NCBI GenBank assembly: GCA_951640165.1
Contig: OX621255.1
Coordinates: forward strand, 20,496,001-20,560,000
Direction: 5' to 3'
Source: Pseudoips prasinana
Lineage: Eukaryota; Arthropoda; Insecta; Lepidoptera; Nolidae
DNA length: 64,000 nt
Shown here piece by piece: positions 43,182 to 53,154 of the stretch. A model generated the notes under the pieces. The model worked only from the letters and a program-made list of their open reading frames with translations, had not been told where the DNA came from and ran no database searches. The number at the start of each line of letters is the position of its first letter. Position 1 is the first letter of the stretch. Position numbers and translations under genes: made by a program.

Positions 43182-43405
43182 CTGCTGTGTGGTGACGGCA
43201 TAGAATATCATCACCCTAACACATCCCGTGGGGGCGTAGAAATAGTCCGAGGGAATACCTACCAGAGAACGGGCAGCTGCGTTTTTCTGTGAACTATGAC
43301 CATCAAACTGCGATCACCTACCCTTCTGCCATACGTGGCGATTATAGCATATCCCCCCATACTTTTGTCCAACAGTGGACGTACTTTGGATGATATGATG
43401 ATGAA
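43182..43405 (+). mobile_element. family-E short repeat
   Basis: Head TGCTGCTGTGTGGTGACGGC, then ATCCCGTGGGGGCGTAGAAA, GGCGATTATAGCATATCCCC and a GATATGATGATGAATA tail. Confidence 0.7.
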
Positions 43406-43639
43406 TAAAATAAATTTCATTTATTTGTATTCAATTGCTCGCGTTGAACATATCTAATTGACCCTTTTATTTATGAACAGCTCTTAAACATTTAATTAAA
43501 CAAACGGCAGCTGTATAATCATTTGGGTCTAATAACACTATAGTTAACATTTATTTTATTATAGTCTATAGTTAACATTCAGTCATCTGATTCATGCAAA
43601 CCTCATTTTGTATGCCTTAAGTTACTCACGCTACCATGC

Positions 43640-43950
43640 ATGTATATCTTTGAATGTGCCATTTTCGCTAAGAATAATATAGAACTATCTCAATTCAGCA
43701 CTAGGGCTAGACGTATGGACAAGATGATACGTGTACAACACAAGACGACCCTATTTCATAAAGGTGTTTTCTATCTCATACCTGAAATCTACAACAAACT
43801 ACCTAAGGCTATTAGAAATTTAACAAATATTAATGATTTTAAGAGGACATTATCTATACAAATAAATAAAATTGGAGTGTCTGTTTGTAATATTGAAATA
43901 ACCGGTTTTTACTACATAAATATGAATATATATACGGTACATACACCAAG
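43640..43950 (+). pseudogene. LINE RT C-terminal remnant
   Basis: The translation contains TLFHKGVFYLIPEIYNKLPK followed by an FKRTLS motif, the C-terminal IYNKLP block found in CR1/Daphne-like RTs such as 47915-50417 (YIYNKLNKTL there). The RT core is missing. It is followed by a Helitron-like end. Confidence 0.6.
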
Positions 43951-43969
43951 ATATCATTTTTTACAATTT

Positions 43970-44177
43970 TTGTCTGTCTGTCTGTCTGTTTGTTCCGGCT
44001 AATCTCTGAAACGGCTGGACCGATTTTGACGGGACTTTTATTGGTAGGTAGCTGATGTAATAAGGAGTAACTTAGGCTACTTTTATTTTAGAAAAAGTCA
44101 TTTATTTTACAAAAAAACAAAAAAAAAAACAAAATAAACTAATTAACACGCGGACGAAGTCGCGGGCACAGCTAGTA
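43970..44177 (+). mobile_element. Helitron-like non-autonomous repeat
   Basis: A GTCTGTCTGTCTGTCTGTTT start is followed by AAACGGCTGGACCGATTTTG and the terminal ACGCGGACGAAGTCGCGGGC with CAGCTAGTA. 208 bases, non-coding. Confidence 0.65.
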
Positions 44178-45108
44178 TAAATATATAATTGAAAAATGTT
44201 ACTATAATATTCATGATTTCTTGAATGAAAATAATAGTTAATTTTAATGTCTCGATAATCTATATGCAATTATCTAATGTTATAATTAAATTAAAAGTAT
44301 GTACCTACTATATTGTTAGATAAGAAAAAATATTGTATGCCAATATGGCGGAACATGGCTGAACAAGCTACTAATGTAACACCTCCTATACCTATGTACA
44401 CAATAAAATATATTTGTATTTGTATAACACCCTAACATAACCGCGAACCACGCGCCTGAGTATTTATCTAAATCTATAGATTTAGTGAAGTCAAACCCAT
44501 GAATGGATTGATGATGAAATTTATTTAGCACTTGGGTATTAACATACACTTGTACTTGTCAAGCTCACAATGCAATATTTGATAGTATAACGACTGGCTG
44601 CGTCAAATAATAAGACTAAGTGGCTAGCTTGAGGCTCTTTTCCGATATGCTCTATTTTTTTCTAATCTGCGGTATACCTGTGAGGTAAAATTATTTTCTA
44701 CAAGCTGACATCTTTCAGACAAAGATCAAAATTATAAAGCAAGTAGTAGCAGAAAACGTGTGATATAAACAAATTAACTTTAACAATTCTTTGATACTTT
44801 TATCAAAACATGTCAAATTTGATTTGTTTGATTACGTCATACCTACCTAATTTAATATTAAAAAAATCGGCATTAAAATAATCCAATGATTAAGATTACT
44901 GAATGGTTCCTATTATACAAGAAATCCAAATATAGATTTCCTAGCAAAAAATGGCTAATAATCTAATACATGCCGTTTCTTTATGCAGGTAGTCCCAAGG
45001 CTATTTTACAAGTATGTATGTTAGGAAGTCAGTATATTAAAGATAGGAAATTTCACTAAAATAAGTGTCCTATTTATTTAAAAAAAATGTGAGCCGGGAC
45101 GCCTGGCA
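44178..45108. other. no feature recognised
   Basis: AT-rich. A small minus-strand frame at 44316-44549 has no recognisable domain. Confidence 0.4.
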
Positions 45109-45330
45109 GATGTGAAACATCGACATTATTTTGTCAAAGTAATATGCAGAAAAGAACATATTGTGATAGGAACTAAATATGTCATAATAATAAAATAAAA
45201 AGTCGATTGCGCATGGCGACGCGTCGCCACACCGTACACACTACTATCGTATAGCGTGGCGACGCGTCGCCACGGCATGCGTCACTACGCCAGAAATCTG
45301 TTTTACGTGCGGCTATAGATGTTTCACATC
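45109..45330. mobile_element. possible 222-bp MITE with two internal palindromes
   Basis: GATGTGAAACATC at 45109-45121 is inverted exactly at 45318-45330. Inside are two CpG-rich perfect palindromes: 16 bases at 45214-45229 (TGGCGACGCGTCGCCA) and 18 bases at 45256-45273 with the same core. No coding. No clear target duplication. Confidence 0.5.
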
Positions 45331-45655
45331 AAAAAAATCTTTAATAATGGTTCACTTCGTGTTCTGTCCTAGTTTTGCGATGCTATGTTATTTGAGTTCT
45401 AGTAGTCTTGTATTGGTGTACCCCAAATGGGTTAGCCGAAACGACAGGAGAGATATCAGGTGCAAATTTGGCAGCTAGTCACACCGATAACTTTCCGACT
45501 CTTACCTGCTACTAAATACTGAATTAAAAACTATAAGGTGATTTATTTTGGCAATAATCCAAAGTGTTTTCATTAACCGCTTTATGAAAAAATAACAACT
45601 TGTTCCTTTCACCTAGAATCGCCGTTTGCGATGAAAGTTCCAGGTTTGGCTTGAT
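45331..45655. other. no feature recognised
   Basis: Apparently non-coding sequence between a MITE and a LINE remnant. Confidence 0.4.
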
Positions 45656-46030
45656 CTTCTTGACCTGGGGACAGACGTGGTGTCTTTGTGTCCCTTATCG
45701 CATGGATGACGGGCAGTGTTCCAAGGAATTGTTTCGAATTCATACCTGCCGCCTCATTCCGCTATAGACAGATATCACCTGGAAGAATGGTCTTTTACCA
45801 CCGTGCGTTTAAAAAAACTATTTACTGAGCACCACCACTCTGTGGAATCAATTAAATCTGGAGGTAATGCCGATCCGGTATGAAATGGCAACCGTTAGGA
45901 GGCGAGCTTTTTCTTTTTAAAGGCCGGCAACGCGCTTGTGGCGCCTCTGGTGTTGCGTGTGTCTATGGGCGGCGGTGATCCCTTATACCTACTGTCAGAT
46001 GACCCTCATGCTCGTTTCCCGTTTTATATG
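45656..46030 (+). pseudogene. decayed LINE ORF2 C-terminus and 3' end
   Basis: Frames read out of phase give WCLCVPYRMDDGQCSKELF, then YRYHLEEWSFTTVRLKK and later VLRVSMGGGD, in the order typical of the C-terminal tail of a lepidopteran non-LTR element (VCVFYR...GECSEELF, HLDGWRSTTVR). Several stops and frameshifts. It shares its last ~110 bases with the remnants at 17440, 56440 and 60150. Confidence 0.55.
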
Positions 46031-46640
46031 ATAATAAAACGGCTATGCTTTAGAAGTTAAGACTACACGACTGAAGTAAAACTTAGATATACGAAACATA
46101 TGTAAAAAATAGGGAACGAAAGTGTTTGCTCGCACTACTCAATCTGGCCCCTACAGTAATATACGAAACGTAACTCTCTCTCGCTCTTCCTATCTGCACT
46201 AACTTATATCTTCCGTCACACTTTCCGTAACGCTCTAGTCACGCATTCGCCAGCTTACTCCCCAACACAAACATGAGTAAAGTATTTTTATTTAACTGTT
46301 AAACTCATTACCTATACACCTATTGGGGCCAGAATTTTCGATACCTATATTTGTAACAATAGTTAATATACTCTGATTTCAATTGGCATCCATCACTAAC
46401 TAAACGGATAGCTGGTATGATAATGACACAATTTAGTATAATTGTTTGTTAGAAGTAGTAACGTCTCTGATGCTTATCACATTACAGAGGCAAAAAGGGG
46501 TGTAAGAACCGAAGTATTTTAATTACTTGTAGTTTACAGTATGGGGCTTTCACTGCTAACCCTTAATAGTCATAGTGCATATTCGTCATTCACTGGTTGA
46601 AACTCTTATTACGACACATTAGAATTCAAAATAACTATTA
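46031..46640. other. no feature recognised
   Basis: Mixed sequence without repeats or coding that I can identify. Confidence 0.35.
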
Positions 46641-46649
46641 TACTTACAA

Positions 46650-46830
46650 AATTACATGCTGCGGTGTTTCCTCAGCGCTACAACATGTCCTTCTTAAAAC
46701 GAGGTTTGAAAAGAGTACTTATCTCACGGTAGGCATTGGTTCCCCGTGTCCCGTGGCATTGCGAATATCCATGAGCAGCGGTTACCAATTACCATCAGGA
46801 GGACCGCTAGCTCTACTGCCTCCAAAAGCA
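46650..46830 (+). repeat. LINE 3'-end remnant
   Basis: GTGTCCCGTGGCATTGCGAA then TCCATGAGCAGCGGTTACCA and ATCAGGAGGACCGC resembles the C-terminal tail of a related LINE. Decayed. Confidence 0.4.
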
Positions 46831-46994
46831 GTAAAAATATACCACCGTACACTTAAGGGGTGTCCAACTGGACAAGAGAGTCGAGCGAGAGCTCAAACCA
46901 TCAAGAAAATAAGACACCAGACTAAGTAACTGGTCTTCCTTTAGAGTTTGTGTTTGATGTCGTGGAAGTGACGAGCACCAGTCGCTCTAAGTTA

Positions 46995-47309
46995 GGCCTC
47001 GGTCACGAAGACAGCGGGCGCGTGTCGGCGCGGGAAGCGGCGCAGCAACGCTCTACCCGGTCTCGTAGCCAGCGAGCACACAGCACGGCGCTAGAGCTTG
47101 TTTGCAAAAAAGGGACTACAACTCAACACTACGTCAATGCGCGAACTCCACTAGATTGGTAGATACGTACCGCTCGTTGGCCGCTCGCTGCTCGCTCGCC
47201 GGGCCGCTGTCTTCGACGCCATTTCAATATAAATGTATGCACTGAAACGCGCCGCTCCCCGCGTCGCTGCCACCACCGCTTCGCTCCCGCTGACTTCATA
47301 ACCAAGGCC
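46995..47309. mobile_element. 315-bp Harbinger-like MITE
   Basis: The ends GGCCTCGGTCACGAAGACAG and, in reverse, GGCCTTGGTTATGAAGTCAG are inverted repeats of about 27 bases with a handful of mismatches. TTA copies flank it at 46992-46994 and 47310-47312. GC-rich interior without a gene. The TTA duplication fits PIF/Harbinger. Confidence 0.7.
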
Positions 47310-47312
47310 TTA

Positions 47313-47914
47313 TGACGAAGTGAAGTGAAGACACTAGCCGCTTTGCCGATTCATGCTTGGGATTATATCATCGATACTACTAAGTGCGGAAAATTGAAGC
47401 ATGTGGAAATCCGTTGACTCTGTTCAATACCTGCTCTCTGAATAATCTTGTTTGGTGTCGTTGATCCGACTTATTGTAATGAGACATTTGGACATTTGGA
47501 GTTGGCCTAAATAACGCAAATAATAATCTAAATTATTGTAATGTTTCAAATGTGAATGCTTAAACTTAAATTGACGTAATATGTTCCTAATCTAAATGAC
47601 CTATCAAGAAATTAAGTACAGGCCATTAAAATACTCAACTATTCTCAGACAAAAAAAAATATAGAAAGTAGAATGTTCTTATTTTTAGACGCAAGTCACA
47701 CGCGAAGTAGTTGAATGAACGAGTTCAAAGAAAAAAGTATTAACAACCACGATTGTGGTTCCGTGATATTTCACAGAATCATTATTACATACGACTATCT
47801 ATGCAATAATTTAGCTATTACATGACATGTCGTGGGTAATAATATTATGTTATGATGCCCATATTTCTCTAGGCTCTTTCTCATACCACAAGACACGGGA
47901 ACAAACATACATAA
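47313..47914. other. no feature recognised
   Basis: AT-rich non-coding sequence upstream of the truncated LINE. No target duplication for the LINE was found here. Confidence 0.4.
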
Positions 47915-49942
47915 CGCAAACGCAAAAAAATAATAAAGCCGTGGATTACACAAGGCCTTTTGCGCTGCATGAACAATAGAGATCGATTACACCGGAAATC
48001 AAGACTCTCTCCAGACAATCTAACCCTGAAAACAACCTACTTGCGCTATAGAAACTATTGCAATAATCTGTTAAAAAAAGTCAAAAGAGGCTACGAGAAA
48101 AATTTGTTACAGGCGGCACATAAAGATAACAAAAGATTGTGGAAAGTAATAAAAGATATCACAAACACATCCAAAAATACCAACCACCCAAGTGAACTTC
48201 TGTCTCTCTCAAATTCTCCTCAATCGTCACTAAATGAAATAAACAGCTACTTCGTAAATGTAGGCAAGTCACTGGCTGATAAGATCGGGCAAAAGAAATC
48301 GGGTAAGTTGAACACTACTTCGAGTTGCAGCTCTCACACTCATACACAGCTAAATTCATTCGTTTTAGAAAGTACAAGTGAGGAAGAAGTCGATCGTCTC
48401 ATCGTCAACTTAAAAACTGACTCTGCTACAGGCCATGACAAGATTAGCAGCGCTTTCATTAAAACATATAATAAGTTTTTGGTTCCTCCGCTTACCTCCA
48501 TATTTAACACTTGCCTTGAAAAGGGTGTTTTCCCCGATAGCTTAAAAAAATCTGTAGTTATCCCTATTCACAAGAGCGGGGACAGAGATCGTATCATGAA
48601 CTACAGGCCAATTTCTATTCTCCCAGCACTGTCTAAGCTTCTAGAGAGACTTATTAACACTAGACTTGTTAGGTTTCTAGAAACTAAACACCTACTTTCT
48701 CCAAACCAATACGGTTTTCGGGAAGGCAAATCAACAGATCAGGCTGTAAATGCGCTTATTGACACTGTTACCAACAACCTCGACAAAAAACAGAAATGCC
48801 TCACAGTCTTTCTTGACCTTGCGAAGGCTTTTGATACGATTTCTGTCCCGATCTTACTCAACAAGCTGGAGGCACTTGGAATCAGAGGCACACAATTAGA
48901 ACTTTTCAAGAGCTATTTGTCTGGGCGGCTCCAGAGCGTTCGGATTGGTAAATATATTAGTGGAGACCTTCCAGTTACGCACGGGGTTCCACAGGGCAGT
49001 ATCCTGGGTCCAACCTTATTTCTCGTATATATAAATGACCTCACGAGTCTCAAGTTTCCCCATGGCAAAATAATCTCGTTCGCAGATGATACTGCTCTTG
49101 TATTTTTTTCCAATACCTGGGAAGAGGCCTTTGATGCTGCTCAAAGTGGATTTGATTCTGTGAGGAAGTGGCTCGAGGACAATGCTTTAACTTTAAATGT
49201 AGATAAAACCAGGTATGTCTGTTTCAGTATACGGTCAAATACAGGTCCTAATCACGACCGTCTTAACATCATACCACACGAGTGTGCCTCTAAAGATGAC
49301 TGTTCGTGTACTAAACTAGAACACGTTAAAACAATAAAATACCTTGGCATTACAATTGATTACAATCTTAACTTTAAAGAACACGTTAAGTCACTCTGTG
49401 GTAGAATCAGGAAAATGATTTACATCTTTAAGACTCTCCGACACGTCTCAGAACCCTCTGTACTGAAACGGATATATTTTGCACTCTGCCAGTCCCTCAT
49501 AAGTTACTGCATAACAGCATGGGGAGGCTCTCCTAATTCCACCATAAAATCTGTTGAAGTTGCTCAGCGAGCCATATTGAAGGTTTGCACCTTCAAACCA
49601 CGTCTGTTCTCTACCTCGCTGCTTTACGAATTCTGTGGAGTCCTAACAGTAAGACAGCTCTATCTCCTAAATGTAGTGTTGATGCAACACAGGAAACTGA
49701 AGTACGACCCACTCATATTAAATAGACGCAAAAAACACTTTGTTTGCCCACAAATGGTCTCCCTCAAAACTAAATTCAGTAACCGATTTTCTCCGTTTAT
49801 GGGCCCCTACATCTACAACAAGTTAAATAAAACTCTCAACACCTACCCGTTGACACAAAAATCCTGCAAAATTAAAGTAAGTGAATACCTCCAAAAGCTC
49901 ACGTACGGAGAGACAGAAAAACTGCTACAGGTCCCTACTTAA
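47915..49942 (+). CDS. LINE reverse transcriptase, N-terminally truncated
   Basis: A frame of about 675 codons, open from 47915 (after an in-frame stop at 47912). It starts in the linker (KPWITQGLLRCMNNRDRLHR) before the RT. Counting from TTG at 47960, RT motifs are: NYRPISILPALSKLLER (about 214-230), the catalytic Asp in FLDLAKAFD (284-292), HGVPQGSILGP (341-351) and FADDTAL (374-380), then the thumb and the C-terminal YIYNKLNKTL. It would copy LINE RNA onto nicked DNA. The APE endonuclease and ORF1 are missing and no proper start codon is present, so it is unlikely to act alone. No stop or frameshift breaks the rest, which suggests a recent insertion. Confidence 0.88.
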   Translation, partial: RKRKKIIKPWITQGLLRCMNNRDRLHRKSRLSPDNLTLKTTYLRYRNYCNNLLKKVKRGYEKNLLQAAHKDNKRLWKVIKDITNTSKNTNHPSELLSLSNSPQSSLNEINSYFVNVGKSLADKIGQKKSGKLNTTSSCSSHTHTQLNSFVLESTSEEEVDRLIVNLKTDSATGHDKISSAFIKTYNKFLVPPLTSIFNTCLEKGVFPDSLKKSVVIPIHKSGDRDRIMNYRPISILPALSKLLERLINTRLVRFLETKHLLSPNQYGFREGKSTDQAVNALIDTVTNNLDKKQKCLTVFLDLAKAFDTISVPILLNKLEALGIRGTQLELFKSYLSGRLQSVRIGKYISGDLPVTHGVPQGSILGPTLFLVYINDLTSLKFPHGKIISFADDTALVFFSNTWEEAFDAAQSGFDSVRKWLEDNALTLNVDKTRYVCFSIRSNTGPNHDRLNIIPHECASKDDCSCTKLEHVKTIKYLGITIDYNLNFKEHVKSLCGRIRKMIYIFKTLRHVSEPSVLKRIYFALCQSLISYCITAWGGSPNSTIKSVEVAQRAILKVCTFKPRLFSTSLLYEFCGVLTVRQLYLLNVVLMQHRKLKYDPLILNRRKKHFVCPQMVSLKTKFSNRFSPFMGPYIYNKLNKTLNTYPLTQKSCKIKVSEYLQKLTYGETEKLLQVPT

Positions 49943-50417
49943 TAATATTCTCATTCATCTAATATTCTTATATTGCTTAAACTAAAACACAAGTCCCCAT
50001 ACACCGTAATCTCACACACCCTCTCACACTCACTCATGCACACCCCCATCTCACACAAAGAGAGGACGGACTCACATACTAATAATTATTAGCTGTAAGT
50101 TTTCATTTTGTTTTAGTTAGCTTGTAAGTTTTCACTTAACTCATTTGATTTTTAATGCGTGTGAATGATTTTTAATTCCTTCTTACTTGTGTTATATTAG
50201 ACATGTACATTAAAGGGCACTCAAAAACTAGAATTTTTATAACAACACGTTACTCAGGTGGATCGGCGTTGAGGGCTGAAATACAGGCTATGCCTAGTTT
50301 GGCCCCAAATGCTAATACTTTTGTGTACATAATATTTGTAAACTTAGCACATAATATGTCAAATAATGTACAAACTTTTTTGTCAATAAACATTATTATT
50401 ATTATTATTATTATTAT
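47915..50417 (+). mobile_element. 5'-truncated CR1/Daphne-like LINE with open RT frame
   Basis: The element starts inside ORF2, after the endonuclease, at an open frame beginning near 47915. A stop is at 49942. A 3' UTR of about 450 bases follows, ending AATAAACATT and an ATT tail (about 50393-50417). The tail repeat and lack of poly(A) fit CR1/Daphne-like elements. Length and truncation suggest a normal LINE insertion; the 5' target duplication was not resolved. Confidence 0.75.
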
Positions 50418-50419
50418 AC

Positions 50420-50470
50420 ATAGACTCACGCCCGTTTCCCAGAGGGGTAGGCAGAGACACAATGGATTTA
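50420..50470 (+). repeat. short dispersed repeat (CAGAGGGGTAGGCAG)
   Basis: GACTCACGCCCGTTTCCCAG then AGGGGTAGGCAGAGAC follows the LINE tail. The same block occurs at 61810-61840 and 61957-61987. Confidence 0.5.
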
Positions 50471-50552
50471 ACTAACAATCAATGTCGCGCCCACTTTTAT
50501 AAGCAAAGTGTACATTAAAGTGATTAATGGAAGACTTCAGCTTCCTCAAGTC

Positions 50553-50758
50553 AGCCTAATCACGTCCACAGCTGGACAAAGGCCTCCCAAAAGATTTCCA
50601 CATGAATTTGTGTCTAAAATTGGCGAGGTATATACCATAATCGCCCCGCTTGGCAGACGTGTAGTCGATCGCAGTATGATGGTACACAGGAGTACACAGG
50701 GCTACCCTCGGGTGGACTTGTACGCCTCTGTATGGATGTAATGGCGACTTCAGCATAT
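50553..50758 (-). mobile_element. family-E short repeat, reverse, diverged
   Basis: ATAATCGCCCCGCTTGGCAG and GATCGCAGTATGATGGTACA are family-E landmarks. The 3' end (CAGCTGGACAAAGGCCTCCC) again resembles the RTE end. Confidence 0.6.
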
Positions 50759-51412
50759 TGTGATTAAAACCACGAGTTTAATTAATTAATTAGGTTTCCT
50801 GCAATGTTGCATAACGACTGCAACGACATCTTCCAGTAGATTTACTGGGGCTTTATTGGAGCTTTACTGAAGAAGGCGACCTTTGAATACTAATCTATTG
50901 GAATCTGATATTAACCATTGTTTAAACTCGGGGCCTTGGCCTTCGTGACAAATTAATTATAATTATTATTTTATTCTGATAACAACCGTCAGTATCGATT
51001 ATTTGCCATGCCGTTGAAAAAAGCAGTTCACAATTTAACCAATATGGCTCTCAGTCTACAAATACATGACGTATTTGTAGTGTTATCAAGTACTCAATAG
51101 CCGCGCAACGGTTATGACGTAGCTGCTATGTTATAATAATATATTTACATTGTGATTATTTATTTAATTAGTGATTATCATTTTATTAATTACTATAATA
51201 ATTATTTAATCATTTTACATCTTAAAACTATTTATTAATCGATATGGTTGTCACTGATCAAAATATAAATAGGGTAGGAGAATTTTTAAAGAGGCATTCT
51301 TTGTACGACGGTAGATGAGAACGTTACTCTGTTAGATTAAATATTGTGTGTGGAAAATATCTCGGACTTTTAATGTGCAGAACCTACGAGTGCGTAATAG
51401 TAGACTGAGAGC
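50759..51412. other. no feature recognised
   Basis: AT-rich, apparently non-coding. Confidence 0.4.
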
Positions 51413-51999
51413 GGCCAAGTGCGAGTCGGACTCGCCCATGAAGGGTTCCATAACAGCAAGTATTTCAGTTGATTAAATGAAAGCAAATTACGGTTTACGA
51501 TTTATGACGTATTAAAAAACCTACTTGCTAGATCTCGTTCAAACCAATTTTCGTTGTTCGTTTGCATGTTAATGTATATCATATTTTTTTTTAGTTTTAT
51601 CATTTTCTTATTTTAGAAGTTACAGGACACTCATTTTACCACTTTGGAAGTGTCTCTCGCGCAAACTATTCAGTTTAGAAACAAATGATATTAGAAACCT
51701 GAATATCATTTTTGAAGACCTATCCATAGACACCCCACAGGTATGGGTACGATGAAAAAAAATTTTTGAGTTTCTGTTCTATGTATGGGTACCCCCGAAA
51801 ATTATTGTTCTTTTTTATTTTTGTGTAAAAATCTTAATGCGGTTCACCGAATACATCTACTTACCAAGTTTCAATAGTATACAGCTCTTGTAGTTTCGGA
51901 AAAAAGTGGCTGTGACATACGGACGGACAGACTGACAGACAGACAGACATGACGAATCTATAAGCGTTCCGTTTTTTGCCATTTGGCTACGGAACCCTA
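51413..51999 (+). repeat. family-F repeat, longest copy
   Basis: From CGGCCAAGTGCGAGTCGGAC to GGCTACGGAACCCTAAAAAA, 587 bases, with internal AAACTATTCAGTTTAGAAAC and GACATACGGACGGACAGAC blocks. Non-coding. Confidence 0.7.
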
Positions 52000-52029
52000 A
52001 AAAACCGAAGAAAAGCCAACCTCAAATCA

Positions 52030-52082
52030 GTATAAAAATTTAGCGTCCAGCATTGGACGTCTTTCACCTGATATGATGATGT
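52030..52082 (+). repeat. RTE LINE 3' tip
   Basis: TGGACGTCTTTCACCTGATA then TGATGATG. Only about 50 bases. Confidence 0.4.
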
Positions 52083-52645
52083 AACAAACTTCACCAAACT
52101 ACCGCACCAATTCTAGTGTTAAATTTTCCAATATTTGTGTATAGAAATATTCACTTGCTCTATAGTTTACCACTACTCTGTTTAACCACCGGGTTAATCT
52201 CAGTGGTATAGCCAAGCAGTAGTGAGCCATAATAGCTTTTTAATTGCAAATTCGTTTGAAGTATTAGCGATACGTAATTCAAATTTACAATTAAACAGCA
52301 AATTCGATATGGCTAAGTTTTTAAACGCATTAGCGAGTAAAAAGCGGACAAAAAGAGCTATTGGGCATTCTTGCCATAACTATATCGGGTATAGAATAAA
52401 AGAGAGTGGAGCTGTATTTGTGAACACATTTGTGCACGATATATATTATTTGCTGCCTATTTCCAGCTAAACACAGACTTGCTAACTAGCTAGTCTATTT
52501 TAAGCAGGTAATAGGTAACGAACAAAACTATTGAGCAACCGAAGCTTGAAAATGCATGATTCTTCATCGCCTAATGCAGTTTAAAAGCGAACTACACTCT
52601 AAAAAAGAGGCCTTACACTTAAATTAGCAGTAAATCATACTATAT
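52083..52645. other. no feature recognised
   Basis: An 82-codon plus-strand frame (52222-52470) has no known motif or splice context. Confidence 0.35.
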
Positions 52646-52649
52646 CAGA

Positions 52650-52865
52650 ATACATCACCTCATCTCATCCTGTGGGGGGCGTAGAATTCGGCCCGAGGGA
52701 ATATCTACCACAGGATGGGTAGCAGCTTCTTTCCGAGTACTATGACCATCTTATTGCGATCGCCAACCCGTCTGCCAAGCGTGGCAATTATGGCATATCC
52801 CCCTAAGATGATTCCGAGGGAGGCTTTTGTCAAGCAGTAGACTTCGTTCAGCTGTTTATGATGAA
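52650..52865 (+). mobile_element. family-E short repeat
   Basis: CATCTCATCCTGTGGGGGGC, GCGATCGCCAACCCGTCTGC and GGCATATCCCCCTAAGATGA, ending GTTCAGCTGTTTATGATGAA. Confidence 0.7.
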
Positions 52866-53154
52866 ATCATAGTAAGAAAGTTTTGCGAGTTCAATTCATA
52901 CCGACGCCGATAGGTAATATTTGGCAAATAAAGGAAACAAACGGCATTTTAACTATATTTTTTTAAGAAAATGCCCGCACTTGGGAATTTAATCCCCGTG
53001 ACGAGGGATATCTTACAAACATATATAATTTACGGATACCAAGTACATACGGCTATACATCAAGCTATACATTTCCAGTATAAGCTGATCTCGCGTTGTA
53101 TAGGATTTCCATACAATTAGAAGTCAGCTTATATTGGAAATTTATAGCTTGATA

